A DNA stretch of 29,710 nt from IMG/VR virus record IMGVR_UViG_3300046463_000079, positions 1 through 29,710 of that record; one strand, given 5' to 3'. Below, piece after piece: positions 1-7,745 of the stretch; positions within the stretch are counted from its first letter, which is position 1; each line of letters begins with the position of its first letter. The translations under genes and the position numbers were made by a program. This stretch comes from a virus. The notes beneath the pieces were generated by a model. That model was not told where the DNA came from. It made no database searches and saw only the letters and a list, made by a program, of their open reading frames with translations.

Positions 1-2
1 AG

Positions 3-1448
3 GGGCCGCAGACGATGGCGTACGAGTCCACGGCCGACGTGATCGGATTCGGTGGCGCGGCCGGCGGCGGCAAGACCGATCTGGCGATTGGCAAGGCGCT
101 GACGCAGCACAAAAAGTGCATCGTCGTGCGGAAGAACGGGACCGAGCACGTCGGCATGGTCGACCGTATGGGCGAACTGCTCGGCAATCGCGATGGATGG
201 AGTTCGAAGGATGGGATCTGGCGCCTGCCCGATGTGCAGGTTGAGTTCGGCTCAGTGCCGAATATGGGCGACGAGCAGAAGTATCGCGGCCGCCCGCACG
301 ACCTGATCATCTACGACGAAGCCGCGGAGATCCCGCAAATACAGATCCGCTTCCTGATGGCGTGGAACCGGACCACGGACCCGAAGCAGAAGTGTCAGAC
401 CCTGCTCACGTTCAACCCGCCTTCATCCGCAGAGGGCCGCTGGCTGATCGAGTTCTTCGCACCTTGGCTCGATCGCAAGTACCCCGGCAAGCGCGCCGTG
501 CCGGGTGAACTACGCTGGTTCGCCACGGTCGACGGCCACGATATCGAAGTCGCAGACAGCACGCCGTTCGAGCACGGTGGCGAACTCGTGATACCGCGCT
601 CGCGCACGTTCATTCCCTCACGCGTGACAGACAACCCGCACCTGGTGGGCACGAACTACGTGTCGCAACTCCAGGCGCTGCCTGAACCACTGCGTTCGCA
701 GATGCTGTACGGCTCATTCGAGGCAGGCATGGAAGACGACGCAATGCAGTTGATCCCGACCGAGTGGGTCGATATCGCAATGGCTCGGTGGGAAAAGCGC
801 GAAGCCAAACCGCCTATGGACTCGATGGGCGTGGACGTGGCGCGCGGCGGGCGTGACAACACGATCATCGCGCGCCGCCACGGCATGTGGTTCGACGAAG
901 CGATCGTCAAGCCCGGCAGCGCGACGCCTGACGGCCCGACCGTGGCCGGCTACACGATCGCCGCGCTGCGCGACGGCGCACCGATCCACATCGACGTGAT
1001 CGGTGTTGGCTCGTCGCCGTATGACTTCCTGAACCAGATGAGCGTTCAGGTGTACGGCGTGAACGTGTCGGAAGCTGCGCGCGGTGTGGACAAGTCGGGC
1101 AAGCTGCGGTTCTTCAACCTGCGCACCGAACTGTGGTGGCGCATGCGCGAGGCGCTGGACCCGCTCGCGAACAACGGCATAGCCCTACCCCCTGACAAGC
1201 GTCTCGCGGCCGATCTGTGCGCCCCCAAGTGGCGCGTGCAGGGCAAAACAGTCCAGGTCGAATCCCGCGAAGACATCGAGAAGCGCATCAAGCGGTCCCC
1301 TGATTGGGCATCTGCTTACGTGCTCGCATTGATCGACACGCCCAAGCTGGCTGACCTTACGCGTAACCATACCGCGCGACACGCCGAATACGATCCGTAC
1401 GCATATTCGATGCCTCGCAACCGTGGCGAGCACAACCCGTACGCGTAG
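3..1448 (+). CDS. terL: Terminase large subunit, ATPase/nuclease (5' end cut by window)
   Basis: This is the DNA-packaging motor that docks on the portal, pumps DNA with ATP and cuts the concatemer. Numbering from the first ATG (position 15), a Walker A loop GGAAGGGKT lies at residues 13-21 (K20). The Walker B acids are D101-E102 in LIIYDEAAE, and the coupling motif LLTFNPP is at 130-136. The C-terminal RNase H-like nuclease has candidate acids D274 (GVDVARGG), D327 (IDVIGVG) and D430 (SPDWASAY). The frame stays open to the window edge, giving GPQT before the ATG. Packaging ATPases usually have more sequence before Walker A, so I infer that the true start lies upstream, with a small terminase before it. 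Six bases separate its stop from the next ATG. Confidence 0.95.
   Translation, partial: GPQTMAYESTADVIGFGGAAGGGKTDLAIGKALTQHKKCIVVRKNGTEHVGMVDRMGELLGNRDGWSSKDGIWRLPDVQVEFGSVPNMGDEQKYRGRPHDLIIYDEAAEIPQIQIRFLMAWNRTTDPKQKCQTLLTFNPPSSAEGRWLIEFFAPWLDRKYPGKRAVPGELRWFATVDGHDIEVADSTPFEHGGELVIPRSRTFIPSRVTDNPHLVGTNYVSQLQALPEPLRSQMLYGSFEAGMEDDAMQLIPTEWVDIAMARWEKREAKPPMDSMGVDVARGGRDNTIIARRHGMWFDEAIVKPGSATPDGPTVAGYTIAALRDGAPIHIDVIGVGSSPYDFLNQMSVQVYGVNVSEAARGVDKSGKLRFFNLRTELWWRMREALDPLANNGIALPPDKRLAADLCAPKWRVQGKTVQVESREDIEKRIKRSPDWASAYVLALIDTPKLADLTRNHTARHAEYDPYAYSMPRNRGEHNPYA
1362..1376 (+). repeat. Repeated motif CGTAACCATACCGCG, copy 1
   Basis: Identical 15-mer to 19453-19467. It lies inside the 3' end of the terminase gene, 78 bp before the GNAT-like start. 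Being coding sequence, it may be coincidental. Confidence 0.3.
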
Positions 1449-1453
1449 AGCCC

Positions 1454-1927
1454 ATGACCATCGCAATCCGCCAATGCACGTTCGACGATCTCGCCAGTGC
1501 GGCGGGCTTCGACGCGTTGTGTGCGGAATACGCCGCCGAGTCGGGGCGCATGTCGGAGTTCGGTGAGCCGAAGGTTGACGCCGACGCGTACCGGGCAATG
1601 GAAGCCGCAGGCGTTGCGGTATGCATCGGCGCATGGGACGTGGGCGCATACCGCGAAGTGCCGGTCGGATTCGGCGTGATCACGCTGTCGGTGTTGCCGC
1701 ATTACTCGAAGCTGATCGGTTGCCTGATCTCGTTCTTCGTTGCAGAGCACGGCCGCAAAGGCAGCGTGGGCACACGAATCCGCGAACTTGCAGAGCAGAT
1801 CGTGAAAGAGCGCGGCGCCCTGGGCCTGATGATCAGCGCACCTTGCGAAAGCAGGCTCGATGTGATCCTCCCGCGTGTTGGCTACCGCCCGACGAACCGC
1901 CTGTACTTCAAGGGGTTCGGGCAATGA
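1454..1927 (+). CDS. GNAT-like acetyltransferase-fold protein
   Basis: A 157-residue protein with the layout of a GCN5-related N-acetyltransferase. The N-terminal strand IRQCTFDDL resembles the GNAT beta1/alpha1 region. A central strand (PVGFGVITLSVLP, about 70-82) is followed by RKGSVGTRIRELAEQ (about 101-115). That last stretch matches the acetyl-CoA pyrophosphate-binding loop, R/Q-x-x-G-x-G/A, at the start of the helix. The substrate is unknown. Its position directly after terminase, and the ATGA overlap with the next gene, place it in the late operon; many podophages carry a GNAT-like gene here. It could be a structural derivative with no catalysis, because no obvious catalytic base can be named from sequence alone. 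Confidence 0.7.
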   Translation: MTIAIRQCTFDDLASAAGFDALCAEYAAESGRMSEFGEPKVDADAYRAMEAAGVAVCIGAWDVGAYREVPVGFGVITLSVLPHYSKLIGCLISFFVAEHGRKGSVGTRIRELAEQIVKERGALGLMISAPCESRLDVILPRVGYRPTNRLYFKGFGQ

Positions 1928-2376
1928 ACGAACTCACCACAATCGCCGCACTCGTCGCGCCGGATGCGCAGACCCTTGTCGCGTTGCGCGATCTGGACAC
2001 CGCGATGCTCGCGCATCCGCAGGCAGAAATCAGCATCGATCACCTGCTCCACGGCGGCATGTACGCGCGCACCGCGCACGTTCCCGCCGGCACGGTGGTA
2101 TCGGGCGTGGTCATGGCCCGCGCGACGGTGCTCGTGCTGCAGGGCGATGTCACGGTTTTCACTGGCGCCACGTCGGTACGGCTGACGGGCTTCAACGTGC
2201 TGCCGGGGAGTGCCGGGCGCAAGCAGATCTTTCGCACGCACAGCGATGTGCACATGACGATGCTGCTGCCGAGCAATGCGCAATCAGTCTTCGAAGCCGA
2301 GCACGACTTCACCGACGAACCGGAACTGCTCATGTGGACGCCGGGCCACGTCACGATCACAGGGGAAAAAGCATGA
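1924..2376 (+). CDS. Cupin-like late-operon protein
   Basis: A 150-residue protein starting at an ATG that overlaps the previous stop (ATGA, 1924-1927). The sequence is rich in short beta strands and glycine turns: GGMYARTAHVPAGTVVSGVV (about 45-64), then VLVLQGDVTVFTG (about 69-81), then a third strand set ending TMLLPS. The pattern 'PAGT...G...VLQGDVTV' is typical of single-domain cupins that phages carry near the terminase or portal. The usual metal-binding His/Glu set is not clearly present, so enzymatic function is doubtful. It may be a minor virion or regulatory protein. The fold call is inference from pattern. Confidence 0.55.
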   Translation: MNELTTIAALVAPDAQTLVALRDLDTAMLAHPQAEISIDHLLHGGMYARTAHVPAGTVVSGVVMARATVLVLQGDVTVFTGATSVRLTGFNVLPGSAGRKQIFRTHSDVHMTMLLPSNAQSVFEAEHDFTDEPELLMWTPGHVTITGEKA

Positions 2377-2702
2377 GCGGAGTTATTGCAGCTATCGGCG
2401 TGGGCGTTGCTGCCGCAGGCGCAGTCGCCGCGCACGTGCAGGCTAACCAGCAGGCCGCAGCGCAACGCGGCGCAGCAGGCCAGGCCGCAGCAGCTACGGA
2501 CCAGGCCACGAAGGCCGCAGGCACCGCACAGAAATCCACGCCCGCTGACACGTCGAGCCTGAACGCAGGCGGCACGCCCGCTGCGGCCGGCGTGAACAGC
2601 GGCCCGGCATCCACGCTGCTGACCGGTTCGGGCGGTGTCGCCAATTCCGCACTGAATCTCGGTGGCGCGGGACTGGGCGGCAATACGTTGCTGGGCAGCT
2701 AA
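2373..2702 (+). CDS. Small Ala/Gly-rich protein preceding the portal
   Basis: The chosen start, ATG 2373, overlaps the upstream stop and has a strong ribosome site (AGGGGA at 2361-2366) at good spacing. The 109-residue product begins with a hydrophobic, helix-forming segment (VIAAIGVGVAAAGAVAAHV) that could be a membrane anchor. It continues with an Ala/Gln-rich region and ends with the motif STLLTGSGGV...LGGNTLLGS. Short proteins with this 'STLLTG...TLLG' ending commonly sit next to the portal gene in podophages. Their role is not known to me. It is probably a minor structural or assembly protein, given that its stop abuts the portal start. Confidence 0.6.
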   Translation: MSGVIAAIGVGVAAAGAVAAHVQANQQAAAQRGAAGQAAAATDQATKAAGTAQKSTPADTSSLNAGGTPAAAGVNSGPASTLLTGSGGVANSALNLGGAGLGGNTLLGS

Positions 2703-4529
2703 GTGGCAACGCTACTGACCAACGACCAGGCCGCGCCACCGGACGCAACCGCCGACAAACCGAGTCAATCGGGCGGCAATGCGAAGCCGGTGAAGACGCG
2801 CAAGGAACTCATTCTGCAACGCTGGTACGCGCTGAATAATGAACGGTCGTCGTGGATTCGCGAGTACAAGGACATCAGCAATGTCCTGCTGCCGCGCGCG
2901 GGCCGCTTCTTCGTGGAAGACCGCAACCGCGGCAACCGGCGCAACCAGCAGATCTTTGACAGCACGGCCACGAAATCGCTGCGCGTGCTCGGCGCCGGGC
3001 TGATGGCTGGCGCCACGTCGCCCGCGCGGCCGTGGATCGCGCTCAAGACGCCGTATGACGACCTGAACAAAAAGAAGCCCGTCAAGACGTGGTGCGCGGA
3101 TGTCACGAAGCTGATTCTCGACATCTTCAACCGCTCCAACGTGTACCGCTCGCTGCACTCGATGTACGAGGAAATCGGCGCATTCGGCACGGCGGCGGCG
3201 ATCATCATGACCGACTACGACGACGTGATCCGCATGTACCCGCTGACGGCCGGCGAGTATTGCATCTCGACCAGTGATCGCGGCGAAGTCGATACGCTCT
3301 ATCGCGAATTCCAGAAGACCGTCGCCCAGCTCGTGAAGCAATTCGGCTACGAGAACGTGAGCGACAACTGCCGGAGCATGTACGACACTGGCAATCTGGA
3401 TGTGTGGCGCACGGTGATCCACTGCATCGAGCCGAACGAAGACCGCGACCCGTCGAAGTCCGACGCGCGCAACATGGCGTGGACATCGACGTATCTCGAA
3501 CTCGGCGGGTCGTCGGACTCGCAGCAGAGTTCGAACATGGGCACGACGGGCGGCGACAACGCTTTGCTATCCGTGTCGGGCTTCAAGAAGTTCCGCGCCG
3601 TGGTGCCGCGCTGGTCGACCTACGGCGGCGACATCTACGGCAACGGGCCGGGGATGGACGCGCTGGGCGATGTTCGCCAGCTGCAGCACGAGCAACTGCG
3701 CAAGGGCCAGGCGATTGACTACATGACGAAGCCACCGATTCAGGTGCCGACTTCGCTGAAAAATCACGACATCGATACGTTGCCGGGCGGCATCTCATAC
3801 GCCGATTCGGCCTCGCCGAACGGTGGCATCCGCTCGCTGTTCGAAGTCAACCTGCGTCTGGATTACCTGCTGCAAGACATTCAGGACGTTCGAGCGCGCA
3901 TCAAGATGATCTTCTACGAGGATCTGTTCCTCATGCTCGCGAACAACACCAACGCGAACATGACGGCGACGGAAGTCGCGGAACTGCACGAAGAAAAGAT
4001 GCTGATGCTCGGGCCGGTGATCGAACGACTGCACGATGAACTGCTCAAGCCGCTGGTGGACGCCGCATTCGACATCATCGTCGAAGCGGGCCTGCTGCCG
4101 CCACCCCCGCCGGAACTTGCCGGCGTGCAGTTGCAGGTTGAGTTCGTCTCGATCCTCGCGCAGGCGCAGAAACAGATCGGCACCAACGCAATCGACAAGT
4201 TCACGATCGCGCTGAACGGCATCGCGCAGATGCAACTCGCCGCGCAGCAACCGCCGACCGTGCTCGACAACTTCGACGCCGACGGCTGGTACGAACAGTA
4301 CGCCGACGCGCTCGGCACCGATCCGGCACTCGATGTCGATCCTGACCAGCGCGACGCCACACGACAGGCGCGCGCCAAGGCCGCAGCACAGGCCCAGCAG
4401 CAGGCATCCATGCAGCAGGCCGCAGAGACAGCGAAGACCGCCGCAGCGGCACCCACGCAAGGTGGCGCAAGCAATGCGCTGTCCGATGTCATGAGCAACC
4501 TTTCCGGATACACAGGCGGCCCGCAATGA
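2703..4529 (+). CDS. Portal (head-to-tail connector) protein
   Basis: A 608-residue protein that forms the dodecameric DNA channel at the capsid vertex and docks terminase, then the tail. It resembles the podophage 'head-to-tail connecting protein' family (T7 gp8-like). Features seen are the N-terminal helical part (RWYALNNERSSWIREYKDISNVLLP), the LGAGLMAGATSPARPW segment near residue 100, and a central portal core including QAIDYMTKPPIQVP. A long Ala/Gln-rich C-terminal helix (about 555-590) would fit the portal barrel. It uses a GTG start directly after the upstream TAA; no in-frame ATG fits the N-terminus better. Its last four bases overlap the next gene (ATGA). Confidence 0.93.
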   Translation: MATLLTNDQAAPPDATADKPSQSGGNAKPVKTRKELILQRWYALNNERSSWIREYKDISNVLLPRAGRFFVEDRNRGNRRNQQIFDSTATKSLRVLGAGLMAGATSPARPWIALKTPYDDLNKKKPVKTWCADVTKLILDIFNRSNVYRSLHSMYEEIGAFGTAAAIIMTDYDDVIRMYPLTAGEYCISTSDRGEVDTLYREFQKTVAQLVKQFGYENVSDNCRSMYDTGNLDVWRTVIHCIEPNEDRDPSKSDARNMAWTSTYLELGGSSDSQQSSNMGTTGGDNALLSVSGFKKFRAVVPRWSTYGGDIYGNGPGMDALGDVRQLQHEQLRKGQAIDYMTKPPIQVPTSLKNHDIDTLPGGISYADSASPNGGIRSLFEVNLRLDYLLQDIQDVRARIKMIFYEDLFLMLANNTNANMTATEVAELHEEKMLMLGPVIERLHDELLKPLVDAAFDIIVEAGLLPPPPPELAGVQLQVEFVSILAQAQKQIGTNAIDKFTIALNGIAQMQLAAQQPPTVLDNFDADGWYEQYADALGTDPALDVDPDQRDATRQARAKAAAQAQQQASMQQAAETAKTAAAAPTQGGASNALSDVMSNLSGYTGGPQ

Positions 4530-4858
4530 TCTCGATGAAACTCACGCCGGCAGAAGCCAAGGCCGAAACGATGCTGGGCGACGACCAGGAAGACGGCGGC
4601 CCGCAATATCCGTACGGTCTGACGATCTGCCTCGACGACGACGACCTGTTCGCCAAGCTCGGGCTCGATCCGGCCAATCTGCCGAAGGTCGGCGCGGTGT
4701 TCTACATCGAAGCCAAGGCCGAAGTGTGCAGCACGAGCCAGTACGCGAACCAGAACGACACCGATACCAGCATCTCGCTGCAGATCACGGACATGTCGCT
4801 GTCCACCACCGACGATGACGCGGACAAGCCCGACATCGCCAATCGCCTGTACGGGTGA
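4526..4858 (+). CDS. Capsid staple-like minor capsid protein
   Basis: A 110-residue acidic protein starting in an ATGA overlap with the portal. It matches a short family placed between portal and scaffold in many BPP-1-like phages. Landmarks are the N-terminal MISMKLTPAEAK, the central YPYGLTICLDDDDLFAKLGL, the strand FYIEAKAEV, and the closing SISLQITDMSL. I recall this family being annotated as a capsid staple protein, a small protein that ties capsomers together; that name is from memory and unverified. The compact beta-rich core after about residue 28 suits a decoration or staple role. It is followed by a 43-bp gap containing the repeated CGTAACCATACC motif. Confidence 0.65.
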   Translation: MISMKLTPAEAKAETMLGDDQEDGGPQYPYGLTICLDDDDLFAKLGLDPANLPKVGAVFYIEAKAEVCSTSQYANQNDTDTSISLQITDMSLSTTDDDADKPDIANRLYG

Positions 4859-4859
4859 C

Positions 4860-4871
4860 CGTAACCATACC
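4860..4871 (+). repeat. Repeated motif CGTAACCATACC, copy 2
   Basis: The 12-mer CGTAACCATACC occurs here, at 1362-1373 and at 19453-19464, always on the plus strand and 40-92 bp before a gene start. This copy begins two bases after a stop codon and precedes the Bbp19-like gene. It could be a binding site or promoter part; nothing in the sequence proves this. Confidence 0.35.
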
Positions 4872-4901
4872 TCAAACCCGTGCCCTTATTCTCCGCTCAC
4901 G

Positions 4902-5237
4902 ATGACCGACGACTTTAATCCGACTGATCTCGCGGCCCTGGACGTGGCGCGTAGTACTGCTAAAGAGCAGTCGAAGTTCGAAGCCGCGGTCGAGATGGAC
5001 GATATCCGCTGGCTCATGAGCGGCAAACGCGGCCGTCGGCTCATGTGGCGCCTGCTCGGCGACGCAAGGCTGTACCAGCAGTCGTTCGACGGCAATGCGA
5101 ACTGGTCGATTTTCAACGAAGGCAAACGCAGCATTGCGCTAAAGCTCATGGCTCAGATCCATTCGATCGAAGGCGGCCTCGAACTCTACGCGCAGATGGC
5201 GACTGAAGCGCAGGTAAAGGAAAAACCAAATGGCTGA
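4902..5237 (+). CDS. Bbp19-family protein
   Basis: A 111-residue protein resembling Bbp19 of Bordetella phage BPP-1. The characteristic segment is DDIRWLMSGKRGRRLMWRLLGDARLYQQSF (about 33-62), followed by FNEGKRSIALKLMAQI. It is helical and basic in the middle. Its function is unknown; the conserved position between portal and scaffold suggests a head-assembly role. An upstream in-frame ATG at 4815 would lie inside the previous gene and add a low-complexity, unrelated N-terminus, so 4902 (MTDDFNPTDL) is preferred. No clear Shine-Dalgarno sequence precedes 4902 (CTCCGCTCACG), which is unusual among these late genes. The scaffold start overlaps its end by 8 bp. Confidence 0.8.
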   Translation: MTDDFNPTDLAALDVARSTAKEQSKFEAAVEMDDIRWLMSGKRGRRLMWRLLGDARLYQQSFDGNANWSIFNEGKRSIALKLMAQIHSIEGGLELYAQMATEAQVKEKPNG

Positions 5238-5883
5238 CCCCATCACTGATAGCCAGGCGGCACCGGCAGACGCGACCAGCACGACGGCAAGCCCCGCCGA
5301 TGCATCGCAGAGCCAGGCGGCAACGCCCGAAGCCAGCACTACGCCGGCAACGAGCGCCGAAGCAAAGCCAGCCGATGCAGCGAAACCGGAAGACAAACCG
5401 GTCGAAGCCGCAAAGGAAGTCGTCTACGAATTCAAGCTGCCCGAAGGTGTGGAGTTCAAGGGCGAATTGCTGGACGAGTTGAAGACGACGGCGAAGGAAC
5501 TCGGCTTGACGCAGGAGCAGGCGCAGCGTGTCGCAGATCTTGGCGCCAAACAGGCGCAAGGGTTCGCGGCGCAGCTGATCGAGCAGCAGAAAACGATGAC
5601 CGCCGAGTGGGCTGAACAGACCACGACGGACAAGGAAATCGGTGGCGACAAGCTGCCGGAAAACCTGGGCGTCGCGAAGAAGGCGCTCGATTCGTTCGGT
5701 ACTCCTGCGTTGAAAACGCTGCTGAATCAAAGCGGCCTTGGCAATCACCCGGAAGTCGTCCGGTTCATGGTCAAGGCAGGCAAGGCAATCAGTGAGGACG
5801 GCCACCTCGTGACAGGTGCAGCGGCGCAGGCAGATCGCGCCAATACGCCGATCGAGAACCGTCTCTATCCGAACCAGAAATAA
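5230..5883 (+). CDS. Head scaffolding protein
   Basis: A 217-residue, highly charged helical protein directly before the major capsid gene, the usual place for a scaffold. Residues 1-60 are a low-complexity Ala/Thr/Glu/Pro tract, probably disordered. Residues about 65-130 (EFKLPEGVEFKGELLDELK, then TTAKELGLTQEQAQRVADLG) form a predicted coiled coil typical of phage scaffolds. The C-terminal part (GTPALKTLLNQSGLGNHPEV, then VRFMVKAGKAISEDG) is a conserved segment in podophage scaffold proteins. It would template procapsid assembly and then leave the head. The ribosome site AAAGGA sits 8 bp before the ATG. No protease motif was found. Confidence 0.85.
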   Translation: MADPITDSQAAPADATSTTASPADASQSQAATPEASTTPATSAEAKPADAAKPEDKPVEAAKEVVYEFKLPEGVEFKGELLDELKTTAKELGLTQEQAQRVADLGAKQAQGFAAQLIEQQKTMTAEWAEQTTTDKEIGGDKLPENLGVAKKALDSFGTPALKTLLNQSGLGNHPEVVRFMVKAGKAISEDGHLVTGAAAQADRANTPIENRLYPNQK

Positions 5884-5895
5884 GGGGCGCACATC

Positions 5896-6915
5896 ATGGC
5901 CGTACTTGGCACCAAGAATCCCACGCTGCTCGACGTAGCGAAATCGCTCGACCCGAACGGCACGACTGCCGATGTGGTCGAACTGCTGAACCAGACCAAC
6001 GAGATCCTGCTCGACGCCACCTGGGCTGAAGGCAATCTTCCGACTGGTCACCGCACGACGGTTCGCACCGGCTTGCCGTCGGTCGTATGGCGCCGCATGT
6101 ACGGCGGCGTGCCGGCCAGCAAGTCGACGCGCGCACAGGTCGACGAAGCGTGCGGCATGCTCGAAGCGCGCAACGAAATCGACGTGAAGGCCGCAAACCT
6201 GAATGGCAATAGCGCTTCGTTCCGCCTCTCGGAAGCCAACGCTTTCCTCGAAGCGATGAACGAGACGATGGCGCAGACGCTGTTCTACGGCGACACGACC
6301 GTCTTCGCCGAGCGCTTCAACGGTCTCGCGCCGCGCTACAGCACGATCTCGGGCGCGGCGAACGGCAACAACATCGTCGACTGCGGCGGCACCAGCTCGA
6401 ACAACTGCTCGATCTGGCTCGTGAGCTGGGGCGATCAGACGCTGACCGGCATTTTCCCGAAGGGTACGAAGGCCGGCATCATCCATCAAGACCTGGGTGA
6501 AATCGACGCGTTCGACGCCAGCAACAACCGCTTCCGCGCACTGGCTGACCGCTGGGAATGGAACTGCGGCATTGCGCTGAAAGACTGGCGCTATACAGTG
6601 CGCGCGGCAAACATCAACGTGGCCGACCTGGTCACGTCGACCGCGCCGACGTTCCCCGGTGTCAACGGTACGTCGCCGGTCAGCCTGCCGGATCTGCTGA
6701 TTGAAATGACCGCACGCCTGCCGCGTCAAGGTGTCGGTCGTCCGGTGTTCTACGTGAACCGCACCGTGGGCAAGATGCTGCGCCGGCAAGCGATGAACAA
6801 GTCGCAGAACGCGCTGAGCATCGAAGTCGCGCAAGGTCAGATCACGACCATGTTCCTCGGCATCCCGATCCGCATCTGCGATCAGCTGCTGTCGACCGAA
6901 GCTCGCGTCGTCTAA
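5896..6915 (+). CDS. Major capsid protein (Bbp17-like, HK97 fold expected)
   Basis: A 339-residue protein that forms the capsid shell. It resembles the BPP-1 major capsid protein Bbp17. Landmarks are the N-terminal TLLDVAKSLDPNG, the segment WRRMYGGVPASKS, EANAFLEAMNETMAQTLFYGD near residue 115-135, and the C-terminal LGIPIRICDQLLSTEARVV. No cleavable prodomain is apparent, consistent with a separate scaffold. The ribosome site AAGGGG overlaps the scaffold stop, 8 bp before the ATG. It is followed by a UUCG hairpin and then the cement protein gene. Codon use looks strongly biased to C- or G-ending codons, as expected for an abundantly made protein. Confidence 0.93.
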   Translation: MAVLGTKNPTLLDVAKSLDPNGTTADVVELLNQTNEILLDATWAEGNLPTGHRTTVRTGLPSVVWRRMYGGVPASKSTRAQVDEACGMLEARNEIDVKAANLNGNSASFRLSEANAFLEAMNETMAQTLFYGDTTVFAERFNGLAPRYSTISGAANGNNIVDCGGTSSNNCSIWLVSWGDQTLTGIFPKGTKAGIIHQDLGEIDAFDASNNRFRALADRWEWNCGIALKDWRYTVRAANINVADLVTSTAPTFPGVNGTSPVSLPDLLIEMTARLPRQGVGRPVFYVNRTVGKMLRRQAMNKSQNALSIEVAQGQITTMFLGIPIRICDQLLSTEARVV

Positions 6916-6927
6916 GCGCAAAGGTGC

Positions 6928-6945
6928 AGGCCGTTTCGACGGCTT
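6928..6945 (+). other. UUCG-tetraloop hairpin between capsid and cement genes
   Basis: The arms AGGCCGT and ACGGCTT (one G-T pair) close a TTCG tetraloop, an especially stable RNA hairpin. It follows the capsid stop by 12 bp. There is no long T-run after it (GCTCTTAAA), so it is more likely an mRNA stability or processing element, or a weak attenuator, than a strong terminator. Confidence 0.6.
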
Positions 6946-6977
6946 GCTCTTAAACGAAAACACAGGAGTAGTACGCC

Positions 6978-7430
6978 ATGATCATGGACCAGCAAAACGT
7001 GTTCTCGGATGCGCAAGCGGTTACCGCGTCCGCGAATTCGACGAATGTCATCGACACCCTGCCCAGCGGCGGCCCGAACACGAAAGCCAGCATCGGCGAC
7101 GGTCAGGACATCACCCTGTTCGCCCAGGTCGGCACGGCATTCGCCACCCTCACGTCGCTGAATATCCAGCTCGTGTCGGCTGACGATGCCGGTTTGACCA
7201 CGAACGCAATCGTCCACTTCGACAGCGGTGCGATTCCGGTTGCCTCACTGACCGCGAAGGCGCGGCCGGTGGCGCTCGATCTGCCGTATGGCAAGTATCG
7301 CCGGTACGTCGGCCTGAAGTACGTCGTGACGGGCTCGGCGGCTACCGCCGGCACGATCACCGCTGCTCTGGTCGAAGACCTGCAAACGCTCAACGGCACG
7401 GTGGATTACGCCAAGGGCTTTACGGCCTAA
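6978..7430 (+). CDS. Capsid cement protein (Bbp16-like)
   Basis: A 150-residue beta-rich protein resembling Bbp16, the cement protein of BPP-1 that trimerises on the outer capsid surface and stabilises it. Landmarks are MIMDQQNVFSDAQAVTASAN, the segment SIGDGQDITLFAQVGT, the strand pair SLNIQLVSADDAGL, and PYGKYRRYVGLKYVV near residue 105-115. The ribosome site ACAGGAG is well spaced from ATG 6978; a second ATG two codons later is possible. It lies directly downstream of the major capsid gene, as in BPP-1. Stable TTCG hairpins lie on both sides of it, suggesting separate control of its transcript level. Confidence 0.88.
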   Translation: MIMDQQNVFSDAQAVTASANSTNVIDTLPSGGPNTKASIGDGQDITLFAQVGTAFATLTSLNIQLVSADDAGLTTNAIVHFDSGAIPVASLTAKARPVALDLPYGKYRRYVGLKYVVTGSAATAGTITAALVEDLQTLNGTVDYAKGFTA

Positions 7431-7436
7431 TCAGGC

Positions 7437-7454
7437 GCCGGGCTTCGGCCCGGC
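7437..7454 (+). other. UUCG-tetraloop hairpin after the cement gene
   Basis: Perfect arms GCCGGGC and GCCCGGC close a TTCG loop, starting 7 bp after the cement stop. The following bases (CATTCATCGGGG) hold no T-run, so full termination is unlikely. An mRNA 3'-end protecting element for the capsid/cement message, or a partial terminator, fits better. Confidence 0.65.
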
Positions 7455-7474
7455 CATTCATCGGGGCTTGAACC

Positions 7475-7699
7475 ATGGGTATCAAAGTTATCGCAACCGC
7501 GCCGGGCTATTACGTCCATTACCGTGAAGTCGGCGACGAGTTCGAAGTCGACGACGAGCAGGCACTTCACCACTCGTGGATGGATCGTGCAGACGGCAAA
7601 CAGATCAAGCGGCCGAAAGTAGCGCAGCCGCAGACCACCGGCAACAACCCGGCAGGCGCATTGCCGCGCGATCCGACACTCGAAGCCGACCTGTCGTAA
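7475..7699 (+). CDS. Small conserved late protein (function unknown)
   Basis: A 74-residue protein with start ATG 7475 and a purine-rich leader (TCGGGG). Its first half is a short beta domain (IKVIATAPGYYVHYREVGDEFEVDD) followed by HSWMDRADGK; the rest is polar and probably flexible. Small proteins of this pattern ('ATxxGYYxxxRxxGDxFEV...WM') often lie between capsid and tail-adaptor genes in podophages and in Mu-like phages. They may be head-completion or decoration proteins, but no function is established that I can name. It is followed by an imperfect hairpin and the adaptor gene. Confidence 0.7.
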   Translation: MGIKVIATAPGYYVHYREVGDEFEVDDEQALHHSWMDRADGKQIKRPKVAQPQTTGNNPAGALPRDPTLEADLS

Positions 7700-7701
7700 G
7701 C

Positions 7702-7733
7702 GGCTCGCGTATTGGTGAGCGAATACGGGAGCC
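7702..7733 (+). other. Imperfect 11-bp hairpin before the tail adaptor gene
   Basis: The arms GGCTC-G-CGTATT and AATACG-G-GAGCC pair over 5 + 6 bp with one G/G mismatch and an 8-base loop (GGTGAGCG). It fills the gap between the small protein and the tail adaptor gene. No T-run follows it. It may affect translation of the adaptor. Confidence 0.5.
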
Positions 7734-7745
7734 CAAGAAGTCGAT

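Noticed and set aside
5146-6963. 605-codon minus-strand frame opposite scaffold and capsid genes
   Set aside because: A shadow of the scaffold and major capsid genes, with low-complexity Arg/Val/Asp composition and no ribosome site.
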